DNA of 64,000 nt from assembly GCA_044463125.1 (NCBI GenBank), contig JBIQMS010000023.1:5551-69550 (forward strand), read 5' to 3'. This stretch comes from CAYMZZ01 sp044463125. GTDB taxonomy: Bacteria > Bacteroidota > Bacteroidia > Chitinophagales > Chitinophagaceae. The notes below the pieces were generated by a model. It was given only the letters and a program-made list of their open reading frames with translations, did not search any database and was not told the origin of the DNA. A program made the position numbers and the translations under genes. Below are positions 53,116 through 61,027 of the stretch, piece after piece. Each line of letters opens with the position of its first letter. The stretch's first letter is position 1.

Positions 53116-53297
53116 TCCGCGGAATTTGAGTTTACTTTTTCTTTCTTATTGGCCGATTTCCGGAAAAAAGAAAAAAAGGAGAGGATATACATTTTGATAT
53201 TCCTGAAAAAGAATACGATACCCAGGGCCGCAGCGGCCAGTATCTGCGCCAGGTAACTGCCGCTTCCGGGATCCAGGTATAATAAATGCCAATCCAT
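53112..53297 (-). CDS. Small membrane protein with DPGSGSY motif
   Basis: A 61-residue protein, too short for confidence by size alone but well supported by context. It starts MDWHLLYLDPGSGSYLAQIL, followed by one membrane helix (about residues 17-31) and a basic, Lys-rich tail (FFRKSANKKEKVNSNSAE). Proteins with this DPGSGS start are known as an uncharacterised family encoded next to methyltransferase and sulfatase-like genes. The start lies 2 bp after the M42 peptidase stop codon and the stop overlaps the methyltransferase start by four bases, so translation is coupled. A membrane anchor or partner for the next two enzymes is possible. Confidence 0.75.
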   Translation of the reverse strand: MDWHLLYLDPGSGSYLAQILAAAALGIVFFFRNIKMYILSFFSFFRKSANKKEKVNSNSAE

Positions 53298-53299
53298 AT

Positions 53300-54439
53300 T
53301 TAAAGATAACGCAAATCGGTTTTCGGTGTAAGCGCCAGCAGGGTCTGATACATCAGGCGTATGGTGTTTTCCACATCATCGCGATGCAGCATTTCCACGG
53401 TGGTATGCATATAGCGCAATGGAATCGATATCAATACAGAAGGGCACCCATCATTGCTATACGCAAAGCTGTCGGTATCTGTACCGGTACTGCGGCTGAG
53501 TGCTCGCCATTGCACGGGAATCTTTTCCTTATCGGCCACTTCCTCCACCAATCCCAGCAATTTGTTGTGTACCGCCGGGGCATAAGCCAGCGAAGGCCCC
53601 TTGCCGGTGGAAACGTCGCCTTCAATATTCTTATTGATCATGGGGGTAGTGGTGTCGTGCGTAACATCCGTTACTATAGCGATGTCGGGCTTGATGCGGC
53701 GCGCAATCATTTCCGCGCCACGAAGGCCGATCTCTTCCTGCACGGCATTCACTACATAGAGGCTAAAGGGTAGTTTCTTTTTGTTTTCGTGCAGCAGGCG
53801 CGCGACTTCAGCGATCATGAAACCGCCAATACGGTTGTCGAATGCACGGCCCACATAGTTACCATTGGCCAACTCATCAAATCCGTCCTGGTAAGTAACC
53901 ACAGCGCCCACATGGATACCGAGCTCTTCCACTTCCTTTCGATTGCGGGCACCGGCATCGAGCCAGAGATTATCCGTTCGTGGTTGCGATTCTTTCTGAT
54001 CGGAATTGCCTACACGGGTATGAATTGCCGGCCATCCAAATACAGCTTTTACCGGTCCCTTCTTTCCATGAATCAGCACACGCGATGCAGGTGCCGTCTG
54101 ATGATCCACCCCGCCATTTCTTTTCAAATATATCAGGCCCTCGGGCGTAACATAATTCACAAACCAGCTTATTTCATCCGCATGGGCTTCAATCACCACT
54201 TTGAAGGGTTCATCGGGATTGATAATGCCCACCGCCGTACCGTAGGGGTCCACATAATGACTGTGGATATAGGGCTTCAGGTATTCCAGCCAAAGCTTCT
54301 GCCCCCAGGTTTCAAAGCCCACGGGAGATGCATTGTTGATATAGTTGCGGAGAAAGGAAAGCGACTTATCTGTGAGAATATCTTTTTTTCTGTCGGCGCT
54401 CTTCGTTTTTGTGCCGGTCTTTCGGGTCGATTTGGCCAT
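53300..54439 (-). CDS. M42 family aminopeptidase
   Basis: A 379-residue co-catalytic metallopeptidase of family M42 (glutamyl aminopeptidase or deblocking type, often tetrahedral complexes). EAHADEISWFV (about residue 85) has the first metal His, GRAFDNRIGGFM (about 197-208) the bridging Asp, VQEEIGLRGAEM (about 231-242) the catalytic Glu pair, and DVTHD and YMHTTVEM further ligands. The first about 25 residues are a lysine-rich extension (KSTRKTGTKTKSADRKKD). It has no signal peptide and is cytoplasmic. It is the first gene of the minus-strand set ending in the sulfatase-like gene, although it may simply be a neighbour. An ACGTA tract lies 38 bp upstream of the start. Confidence 0.93.
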   Translation of the reverse strand: MAKSTRKTGTKTKSADRKKDILTDKSLSFLRNYINNASPVGFETWGQKLWLEYLKPYIHSHYVDPYGTAVGIINPDEPFKVVIEAHADEISWFVNYVTPEGLIYLKRNGGVDHQTAPASRVLIHGKKGPVKAVFGWPAIHTRVGNSDQKESQPRTDNLWLDAGARNRKEVEELGIHVGAVVTYQDGFDELANGNYVGRAFDNRIGGFMIAEVARLLHENKKKLPFSLYVVNAVQEEIGLRGAEMIARRIKPDIAIVTDVTHDTTTPMINKNIEGDVSTGKGPSLAYAPAVHNKLLGLVEEVADKEKIPVQWRALSRSTGTDTDSFAYSNDGCPSVLISIPLRYMHTTVEMLHRDDVENTIRLMYQTLLALTPKTDLRYL

Positions 54440-54477
54440 TGGAAGGGAAGATTTTGTGATGCGAAGTTAGGGAAGTT

Positions 54478-54640
54478 TTACGTAGTACGTATTACGTGGT
54501 ACGTATTACGTTGTTTAGAGTTTAAGGTTTAAAGTTTAAGGGATTAAATGTTGAGTCAAAAGATGCAATATATATATATTGATCTATTACCTGGCACTTC
54601 AAACTTTAAACTTTAAACCTTCAACTTTAAACCCAAACCT
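54478..54640. repeat. ACGTA tract with inverted TTTAAGG arrays
   Basis: An ACGTA tract (54478-54511) is followed by a TTTAGAGTTTAAGGTTTAAA array (54514-54541), about 55 bp of mostly unique AT-rich DNA with an (AT)n run near 54570, then the inverted AAACTTTAAACTTTAAACC array (54600-54640). It fills the space between the M42 and CHU_C genes. Confidence 0.75.
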
Positions 54641-54653
54641 CGCAATAAAGCTT

Positions 54654-57257
54654 TTACCGAATCAACGTGACCTGTCCTTTCAGAAAATAGCTTTTCCCCA
54701 AATAGTCCGTTGCTTCCACATACCATACAAAAGTATTGGCAGGTTGTGGTTTTCCATTCACCGTGCCATCCCAGCCCGCTCCATTGATGCGGGTGCTGAA
54801 TACGCGCTGGCCCCAGCGGTTGAATACTTCAAAGCGGCGGATATCCTGAATGCCTACGGCCAGGGGACGCAACACATCATTCAATCCATCTCCATTGGGA
54901 GTGAAAGCCGTTGGCACAAATACCGTGGGCGGGGTGGCGAATACTTTCACCCATTGCGTAGTGGTATCCGAGCAGCCGGCTTCGTTGTACACACGCACGC
55001 TGAAGCGCACGGCATCAATGCCCTCATCGAAGAGTGCCACGGGGCTGGCTGACAAAGGATCATCGAGATAAAAAGCCGGTTCCCATTCGTAGCGCAAGCC
55101 GCCCGATGCAAATAGCTGCAGGGGTTGCCCGGTGAGTACCGCGGTATCATTGCCGGCAAGGGGAATGATCTTGGGTAAAACGGTCACCAGCACCGTATCG
55201 AATACGGGCTTGGGGCATCCGGCACCCGGATTGGAAGCGCTCAGGGTATAAGTGGTGCTGGACGGCGGAAAAGTCATCGGTTGCAGCAGGGTCGATTGCG
55301 TGAGGGTGGGGGCAGGCGACCAGCTCCAGCTTGAGGCATTGGTAGATCCTGCCAGGCTGGCAAAAGTATTGTAACAGATCGTGGTGTCGTTTCCGGCATC
55401 TACAGTCGGGTAATCTTCCGTACGCACATTGATGCCCGCCGTAGCCGAGCAGCCACCGATAAAGGCCCGCACTTCGTAGCGGGTACTGAAGGGGGTTACC
55501 ACCAATGGTTCGCGCAAGCCTGGCGTCAACACCTGCCCGAGGGGCGACCAGTGAAAGCTCAGCCCATCCGAATTGAGCTGGAGGCGGATGGTATCGCCCC
55601 GGCATATTGTTGTATCCGACATGGGTATCACCGTCACAAAATTGACCACCCTTACCTGTACCGAATCGGTATTCACGCATCCATCCGCATCAAGTTGCAC
55701 AAAATATTTTGTGGTAGTAAGTGGTCTTACAGTGGGGTTCGGGCTATTGGGGTTCTGCATATTCCCCGAAGGGCTCCAGCTAAACTGTCCCATGCCAGAT
55801 GCCTGTAGCGTAACGAGATCGTTGCGGCAGATCAGCGTATCACGAAAAGCGAGCTGAATGGGTGGTTTGGTAATGATGCCCACCGTTCGTCTTGCCGTAT
55901 CGCGACAACCGTTATCAGCATATACCGTAAGCACTACCTGCTTATTGCCCAGGTTGGGAAAAGTATATTGCGGATTTTGAAGATTACTGGTATCAGCGCT
56001 CAGGCTGGCTTCGCCAAAATCCCAGGACCATCGCTGAATGTTGCCAGTTTGAGTACTGGAAAGATCGGTAAACTGGGTGGGTTTATCATAACAAATGCCT
56101 GCGTAATCGAATGCCGTACGCATGCCCGGAAAAACGAATACCGGCGCGGTGGTACTGTCGGAGCAGGGCTGGTTGCGGTTTACGACAAGCTTCACGGTAT
56201 ATCTTCCATCGGTGGCGAATGTATAGTTGAGCACTGGGTTATTGCTGTTGAAAATGGCGTTGCCCGCAGCATTGAAGACCGTCCAGTTCCAGCTCGAGAT
56301 CAGCGGGCTGTTCGAAAGATTCTGGACGCTGAGGTTGCGCGTATCGCGGCAGAGCATATAATCATCTTCCAGTCGCGCGGAGGCGATGCTGCAATCGGTA
56401 ATATTAATCTGTAGGTCCTTACGCTGCACGGCAATTACCTGGTCGTTGCGGATTTCTTCCGCGCAGACCGTTACAACGTATATTCCTGCCTCAGGGGCGA
56501 TCCCTGAAATAAGTCCCGTATTTGGATCAATAGTTACCCTGGGACCCAGCGGTGCGGAGGCGCTGAACTGGGGGCCATTATAGAACAAAGGTTCATAGGG
56601 CGGGTTGCCCGGAGGATTAGAATTGCCCCCGCCGCTGGAACTGTTGTAGCCGGCGCAGAATGAATAGCGGATGCGATCGCCATTCAGGTCATTGGCGCGG
56701 AAACTGTAGGTGAAGTAGTTGTCGGCGCAAACAACTACCAGGTCGTTTCCTGTGAACACCGCACTTTGGTTGACGGGCCCATCTGGTACTGGCAGGTTTC
56801 CGGGAATATCGGCCGTATACGTGGCACCCACCTGGGATGAATTAATATTGTTGATGCCCCGGATCCGGTAGTTCACTTCACTGGCGATTATATAGCCATC
56901 GCTGCTCGAAGGCAGGGTGAGGATAAAATTGTAGTAAGCTACTTCGTAGCATACCGTGGGTGGGTCGGTAATACAGGGATCGTTAGGAACAAGCTGCAGG
57001 GTTTCCGTGCGGGTAATGGGAAAGCTGAGATCCTGCACACGGTTGCCGGTACCCTTATTGAATATGGAAACGATGGCGGGATCGGGGAATTGCCGGCCCG
57101 AATTGCAGCGCATGAAAAGTTTCAGCGTTACGGAATACCGGTGCTGGTTACCTGTTTGCCCCAGGTAAGCATAAAACATTTCACCGCCCGTGATATGATC
57201 AGCAGAGGCCGACAATAGGAGGGTGCAACACGTTATCGTCAGCAATAAACGTCTCAT
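54654..57257 (-). CDS. Surface protein with PKD-like domains and T9SS type B (CHU_C) sorting domain
   Basis: An 867-residue exported protein. The start at 57257 is chosen for the signal peptide (MRRLLLTITCCTLLLSASA). The first about 280 residues contain DHITGGEMFYAYLGQTGNQHRYSVTLKLFMRCNSG, a region common in Bacteroidota gliding-associated proteins. PKD-like domains follow (SWNWTVFNAAGN, then QRWSWDFGEASLSAD) with several repeated units built on DTTICRGD and DTTICYN. The C-terminus has VPTAFTPNGDGLNDVLRP, FEVFNRWGQRVFS, WDGTVNGKPQPANTFVWYVEA, the classical CHU_C/gliding motility domain that sends proteins to the surface by T9SS. It is probably an adhesin or part of the surface layer. A GCTATTTTGCC box near 57284 is a candidate promoter element. 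Confidence 0.9.
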   Translation of the reverse strand: MRRLLLTITCCTLLLSASADHITGGEMFYAYLGQTGNQHRYSVTLKLFMRCNSGRQFPDPAIVSIFNKGTGNRVQDLSFPITRTETLQLVPNDPCITDPPTVCYEVAYYNFILTLPSSSDGYIIASEVNYRIRGINNINSSQVGATYTADIPGNLPVPDGPVNQSAVFTGNDLVVVCADNYFTYSFRANDLNGDRIRYSFCAGYNSSSGGGNSNPPGNPPYEPLFYNGPQFSASAPLGPRVTIDPNTGLISGIAPEAGIYVVTVCAEEIRNDQVIAVQRKDLQINITDCSIASARLEDDYMLCRDTRNLSVQNLSNSPLISSWNWTVFNAAGNAIFNSNNPVLNYTFATDGRYTVKLVVNRNQPCSDSTTAPVFVFPGMRTAFDYAGICYDKPTQFTDLSSTQTGNIQRWSWDFGEASLSADTSNLQNPQYTFPNLGNKQVVLTVYADNGCRDTARRTVGIITKPPIQLAFRDTLICRNDLVTLQASGMGQFSWSPSGNMQNPNSPNPTVRPLTTTKYFVQLDADGCVNTDSVQVRVVNFVTVIPMSDTTICRGDTIRLQLNSDGLSFHWSPLGQVLTPGLREPLVVTPFSTRYEVRAFIGGCSATAGINVRTEDYPTVDAGNDTTICYNTFASLAGSTNASSWSWSPAPTLTQSTLLQPMTFPPSSTTYTLSASNPGAGCPKPVFDTVLVTVLPKIIPLAGNDTAVLTGQPLQLFASGGLRYEWEPAFYLDDPLSASPVALFDEGIDAVRFSVRVYNEAGCSDTTTQWVKVFATPPTVFVPTAFTPNGDGLNDVLRPLAVGIQDIRRFEVFNRWGQRVFSTRINGAGWDGTVNGKPQPANTFVWYVEATDYLGKSYFLKGQVTLIR

Positions 57258-57356
57258 GTGCAGTAGTCCTGTCGAATCGCTGGTTATGGCAAAATAGCCC
57301 GTTATCAATTTAAGCCGATTTTGCCGGAATTCCTGAATCCTGATCCGATAATTTAA

Positions 57357-57527
57357 TTATCGTTTCCCGGAATACCAGAGTTGCCTCAGGGCTATAAGAT
57401 GGGATAAAATGACCATGGGTACCAGGAATGAAGGAAGCCAGATGAGGGGGAAATAAAGAACGGCTTTATTGGGTTGATTGAAAGCTATTTGCTGTAGCGG
57501 GCCGGGTGCCGTATTTTTAAGGTTCAA
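57357..57527 (-). CDS. Short hydrophobic open frame, probable gene remnant
   Basis: The minus strand holds an open tail of about 56 codons ending in TAA. It reads NLKNTAPGPLQQIAFNQPNK and then a hydrophobic LYFPLIWLPSFLVPMVILSHL segment and a short basic end (WYSGKR). The composition is that of a real membrane protein end, yet there is no ATG in a reasonable place (only a TTG at 57525-57527), and a stop codon lies just upstream. It could be a small protein or the end of a deleted gene. It occupies the otherwise empty space between two divergent genes. Confidence 0.3.
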   Translation of the reverse strand: MNLKNTAPGPLQQIAFNQPNKAVLYFPLIWLPSFLVPMVILSHLIALRQLWYSGKR

Positions 57528-57535
57528 TCGTTGCT

Positions 57536-58015
57536 ATGAAATATCTGTTAGTGTTGCTGCTGTTTAGTTCCGTTGGCACTTATGGTCAGGAATGCAGCCT
57601 GATCCGGGAAACGGACCCCTATACCAAGTTGACCCGGATTTCCACGGGTTTTATCAGCCTGCCCGATGCGCGGCTCAATATAGAAGCCGATGGAAAGGAG
57701 GTGGATTTGTTTTTTATAGTTACTGACCGCTGCTTTGCCGATGGCTCCAATGTATATGTATATTTCGAAGGCATGAAGGCCCGGATGTTTTACCGCAATA
57801 CCGGGAGCATGAACTGCGATGGATATGTGCACCTGAAATTCAGGCAAAGCGCCAATCTGCCTGCGCAGCTCAAGCGCTTTTCCACACATAAAGTGACACA
57901 GTTTATTTTCATCGACCGCGGGAAAAAAGAAAAAGTGATAACGCTGACTACAGAGCAGCAGGAAAATTTGCAGAAACTGGCGACTTGTTTGTTGGAAGAA
58001 GCAGCAAAGACGTAA
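57536..58015 (+). CDS. Small secreted protein of unknown function
   Basis: A 159-residue protein with a signal peptide (MKYLLVLLLFSSVGTYGQ). The mature part is beta-rich with three or four cysteines (EC near residue 20, DRC near 65, MNC near 93, TC near 150), suggesting one or two disulfides. There is one alternating hydrophobic pattern (FFIVTDRCFADGSNVYVYFEG) and a final amphipathic helix (LTTEQQENLQKLATCLLEEAA). I do not recognise the family. The last residue (T) and the TAA stop codon are read from an ACGTA repeat tract that follows. Confidence 0.7.
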   Translation: MKYLLVLLLFSSVGTYGQECSLIRETDPYTKLTRISTGFISLPDARLNIEADGKEVDLFFIVTDRCFADGSNVYVYFEGMKARMFYRNTGSMNCDGYVHLKFRQSANLPAQLKRFSTHKVTQFIFIDRGKKEKVITLTTEQQENLQKLATCLLEEAAKT

Positions 58016-58258
58016 TACGTAATACGTACTACGTATTACGTAGTAATTGGTTCGGCCCTGTAGGGGCGGGTTATTGGTAATATCTGCGAAAATCTGCGGG
58101 AAAAGCCTCTTGTATTTTGAGCTGGTTGAAAGTGCGGAAGCATTTCCCGCAGATTTTCGCAGATGATTGCAAAAATTCCTCAACTTTAAACCCTCAATTT
58201 TAAACCTTAAACCCTAAACCTTAAACCCAAAAAACGTAATACGTACTACGTAAAACAT
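58010..58258. repeat. Full-length composite repeat module
   Basis: The clearest single copy: ACGTA tract (58010-58043), about 40 bp of spacer, CTGCGAAAATCTGCGGGAAA (58084-58103) and opposite arm TTTCCCGCAGATTTTCGCAG (58144-58163), TTTAAACC/CCCTAAACC array (58186-58228) and final ACGTA tract (58236-58258). It is about 250 bp long and fills the spacer between the small secreted protein and the nuclease gene. Confidence 0.85.
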
Positions 58259-58267
58259 AAAACTCAT

Positions 58268-59056
58268 ATGTTCTTCCGCAGCATTCTCCTCTCCCTTTCG
58301 CTCCTCATCCTTTCCCAGCCCGCTTTCAGTTGGGGCCTTACCGGGCATCGTATTGTGGGAGAAATAGCCCAAAATCATTTGACTAAAAAGACCCGCAGGG
58401 AACTCAAAAACTTGATAGGTCGCGAAACGCTGGCCTGGTGGAGCAACTGGCCCGATTTCATCAAGTCAGATTCTACCTGGCGCCATGCCGATTCCTGGCA
58501 TTATGTGAATGTGACACCGGGCCTGGAAAAAGAAAAATTTGTGGAGGAACTGAAGGCCCTGCCCGTTAAGAGCCTCTATTCCCAGCTATATGCCACCATG
58601 AATGAATTGAAAGATAAAAGTCTTTCCCTGGAAAAAAGGCAGATAGCACTTCGGTTCCTGATTCACCTGGTAGGCGATATGCACCAGCCCCTGCACGTGG
58701 GCCATGCGGCAGACCTGGGTGGCAACCGGATCACAGTTTATTGGTTCGACAGGAAAACCAACCTGCATTCCCTTTGGGATACCTGGCTGCTTGATCAGCA
58801 GCAATACAGCTATACGGAGTACGCACGCCTGCTCGATATTGCCAGTGTGGAACAAGTGAAGGCCTGGAGCAGCGGCAGCATCGAAGACTGGCTTTATGAA
58901 TCGCACCTGCTCGCTGAAGAGATATATGCCTCCGCCAAAATGGAAGATAAGCTGGGTTATCGGTATAATTTTCTTTACCTGAAAATGATGGAAGAGCAAT
59001 TACTGAAAGGCGGTATCCGACTGGCAGTGCTGCTCAATCAGGTATTAGGAGACTGA
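58268..59056 (+). CDS. Secreted S1/P1 nuclease
   Basis: Zinc-dependent single-strand nuclease/phosphatase of the S1/P1 family (phospholipase C-like fold), 262 residues. The signal peptide ends at Ser21 so that Trp22, which in this family ligates zinc with its free amino group, becomes the N-terminus (WGLTGHR). Other ligands fit: His27, Asp63, His73, His78, His133, Asp137 (LVGDMHQPLHVGH) and His143. It is likely exported to the periplasm or beyond and used to obtain nucleotides or phosphate from nucleic acid. The start codon is 9 bp after an ACGTA tract, so any promoter must be within or beyond the repeat. Confidence 0.92.
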   Translation: MFFRSILLSLSLLILSQPAFSWGLTGHRIVGEIAQNHLTKKTRRELKNLIGRETLAWWSNWPDFIKSDSTWRHADSWHYVNVTPGLEKEKFVEELKALPVKSLYSQLYATMNELKDKSLSLEKRQIALRFLIHLVGDMHQPLHVGHAADLGGNRITVYWFDRKTNLHSLWDTWLLDQQQYSYTEYARLLDIASVEQVKAWSSGSIEDWLYESHLLAEEIYASAKMEDKLGYRYNFLYLKMMEEQLLKGGIRLAVLLNQVLGD

Positions 59057-59074
59057 TTCCATGCTCATTCCCCC

Positions 59075-59542
59075 TTATCGCCTGAAACGGAATATGTAGG
59101 TCTTCCAGCCCTCATAGATATAAGCCTTGAAACGGTTGGTGCCGGTAAAGACCATCTCGTCGAACCGGATAGAAAAATAATCCTGGCTGGCGAAATCGAT
59201 ACCGGAAAGGTAGAGTGTCTTTACCCGACGGTTGTCGCATATGTAGTTCCCGACATCATCGGTATAGCATCCGCCGGGGATGGTTTCCCGGCTGATATCC
59301 CAACTTCCTTCATAGAGCTGACCGTTGGGCCTTTCGTAGGCCAGTCCCCCGTCTTCAGAGAAAAGAAATCGATCCCCCACCTGCACCTGCATGGGCCGGG
59401 GATCGCCAATTCCCCTTCGGTCAATATCTACCAGGGTCCACTCTCCATCGATACGATTTTCATATGACTTCAGGAAATCCTTACTGCAGGAGCTAAGCAG
59501 AATTGTTGTTGTCGCGAAAAGCAAAGTGTAGATAGATTTCAT
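59075..59542 (-). CDS. Hypothetical lipoprotein
   Basis: A 155-residue protein with a lipoprotein signal (MKSIYTLLFATTTILLSSC, Cys19). The start at 59542 is chosen over the in-frame ATG at 59566 for this reason. The mature part has a lipocalin-like or small beta-barrel pattern: IDGEWTLVDIDRRGIG, FLFSEDGGLAYERPNGQLYEGSWDIS, VKTLYLSGIDF and FRFRR at the end. Many Bacteroidota have such lipocalin-like lipoproteins of unknown function. It is convergent with the nuclease gene and 18 bp from it. Confidence 0.7.
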   Translation of the reverse strand: MKSIYTLLFATTTILLSSCSKDFLKSYENRIDGEWTLVDIDRRGIGDPRPMQVQVGDRFLFSEDGGLAYERPNGQLYEGSWDISRETIPGGCYTDDVGNYICDNRRVKTLYLSGIDFASQDYFSIRFDEMVFTGTNRFKAYIYEGWKTYIFRFRR

Positions 59543-59649
59543 GTTGGTAGGTTTAAGGTTGTGCAATCCATTCTGTATTTCCGGATAAAATTAATTGCAT
59601 CATTCGCTAGGCAGGACACAAGAAAAAGTTAATTACCAAACATGATTTC

Positions 59650-59890
59650 CCTGATGGCCATGATTACCATGATTGCTATTGTTTCCATGGTAGCATTGAT
59701 TCTCGGTCACATTAAGGGTACTTTAACGAATAGGATAGTAATAGTGATCAAGGCAATCATGGTTGCCAGGGGTCATCAAGGCAATCATGGTTGCCAGGGG
59801 TCATCAATGCAATCATGGTTGCCAGGGGTCATCAATGCAATCAAGGTAATCATGGTAATCAAGGTAATCAAGGTAATCAGGGGTAGGGTT
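59650..59890. repeat. AATCATGGT / AATCAAGGT simple repeats
   Basis: A degenerate 9-nt repeat (AATCATGGT, AATCAAGGT, AATCAGGGG) with a longer repeated unit GGCAATCATGGTTGCCAGGGGTCATCAA (three copies at 59751-59837, unit 24-30 bp). The open frame that covers it (59642-59893) is low-complexity Ile/Val/Met text with no support, so it is not called as a gene. Confidence 0.75.
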
Positions 59891-59945
59891 TAACTTTTTG
59901 TATTATGATCCTTCTTTTAATTTTAGAGAAACAAACTATTCCGGT

Positions 59946-60722
59946 ATGCAACGCAAACACTACACAATGGTATTGACGCTGGTCATCGCTTTCACCCTGG
60001 TGGCCGGTGATCTGATGGCGCAGCGTGGCCGTTATTATCGCGGACCTTATCGTTCCTATTATCCTCGCTATGTACCGGCACGACCCTTCATCGCCAGCAG
60101 GCCTTTTCTCTCCATTCATTTCGGAGGCATGCGTTATCGTTATCAACATGGGTTTTTCTATCGACCAGTAGGTGGCATGGTTAGCCTTGTTTTTCCTCCT
60201 GTAGGAATCAGGATTAGGACCTTACCACCCGGTTACCGGCGTGTGTACGTGGGGCCTGATCCCTATTACTATTACAATGGGATTTATTACCGCTCCCGAC
60301 CCGACAGGGAATTTGAAGTAGTGGCACCACCAATGGGTGCGGAAGTGCACAGGCTGCCACCTGGAGCAAAAGCCACGGTGATTAACGGGAAGAAGTATTA
60401 TGAAATGAATGGAACTTATTATGAAGAGACTATTTCGGAGGAAAATGTGCTTTATTATCGGGTGGTCGGTACAGACGGGGTGTTGATTACAACAACGGAA
60501 TCAGAATTTGATGGTCAGGGAGAAGGGTATAATGAAGAAGATAGTTTGAGCCAACACGATGGGGGGGATATACTTCGTTTGGGTGACCGCCTCGAGCAGT
60601 TGCCGACTGACGCAAAAGAAGTATTTATTGATGGCGTAAAATACTATTCCACCCCTTCCGGCTATTATTACCGGGAAGTGAAAGAGGGTAATCGTATATT
60701 CTACGAACTGGTGGGAAAATAA
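59946..60722 (+). CDS. Secreted DUF6515-like protein
   Basis: A 258-residue protein. The ATG at 59946 (MQRKHYTMVLTLVIAFTLVAGDLMAQ) gives a signal peptide; an earlier frame start lies in repeat-derived DNA. After the signal comes a Tyr/Arg/Pro-rich section (RGRYYRGPYRSYYPRYVPARP), then repeated units with YYNGIYYR, KKYYEMNGTYYEE and VKYYSTPSGYYYRE: short two-strand motifs (a Tyr-Tyr-x-x-x-G-x-Tyr-Tyr pattern) known from the DUF6515 type of Bacteroidota surface proteins. It ends with IFYELVGK. A structural surface role seems likely, though unknown. Confidence 0.78.
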   Translation: MQRKHYTMVLTLVIAFTLVAGDLMAQRGRYYRGPYRSYYPRYVPARPFIASRPFLSIHFGGMRYRYQHGFFYRPVGGMVSLVFPPVGIRIRTLPPGYRRVYVGPDPYYYYNGIYYRSRPDREFEVVAPPMGAEVHRLPPGAKATVINGKKYYEMNGTYYEETISEENVLYYRVVGTDGVLITTTESEFDGQGEGYNEEDSLSQHDGGDILRLGDRLEQLPTDAKEVFIDGVKYYSTPSGYYYREVKEGNRIFYELVGK

Positions 60723-60735
60723 GTGAAATTACGAG

Positions 60736-60918
60736 AACGGGCTTCGGGGCTTTACGATGTTCTTAGCTGCATACATTAGAAACCCTTATCGGCTGTTAAG
60801 TAAATATTTTGAACCCTGTAGTGGAATCATGATCCTGAATTTAGGATTGGTTCTATAGGCCGGGATCAAAAGCTTTTGTTACTTCGTGCAGGAATAAAAA
60901 CCAACGAAGCCCGTTTTT
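60736..60918 (+). ncRNA. Candidate structured RNA or long-range terminator
   Basis: The gap between two plus-strand genes has no open frame but has pairing elements. AACGGGCTTCG (60736-60746) is the exact reverse complement of CGAAGCCCGTT (60905-60915), which is followed by a T run (60914-60918), so the two ends of a transcript of about 180 nt would pair and end like a rho-independent terminator. Inside are short hairpins such as CTTATCGGCTGTTAAG and ATCCTGAATTTAGGAT. The layout is reminiscent of 6S-like RNA, but this is only a shape argument. No further function can be given. Confidence 0.35.
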
Positions 60919-61027
60919 AAAATCCTTTGAGAACAAGCAATCCTTTATCCCTGAAAGCAAAGAATATCCGTACCCGGGTTAAAACCCGGATCCACCGATC
61001 CCTGTTAAAACCAAACCCATCCGTGCT

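Noticed and set aside
54565..54580. AT dinucleotide run as a possible origin or DNA unwinding element
   Set aside because: It is only about 12 bp, without DnaA boxes or dnaA-type neighbours.
59642..59893. 83-residue open frame rich in Ile, Val and Met
   Set aside because: It is low-complexity text from a 9-nt repeat and has no family features; the signal-like start is a consequence of the repeat.
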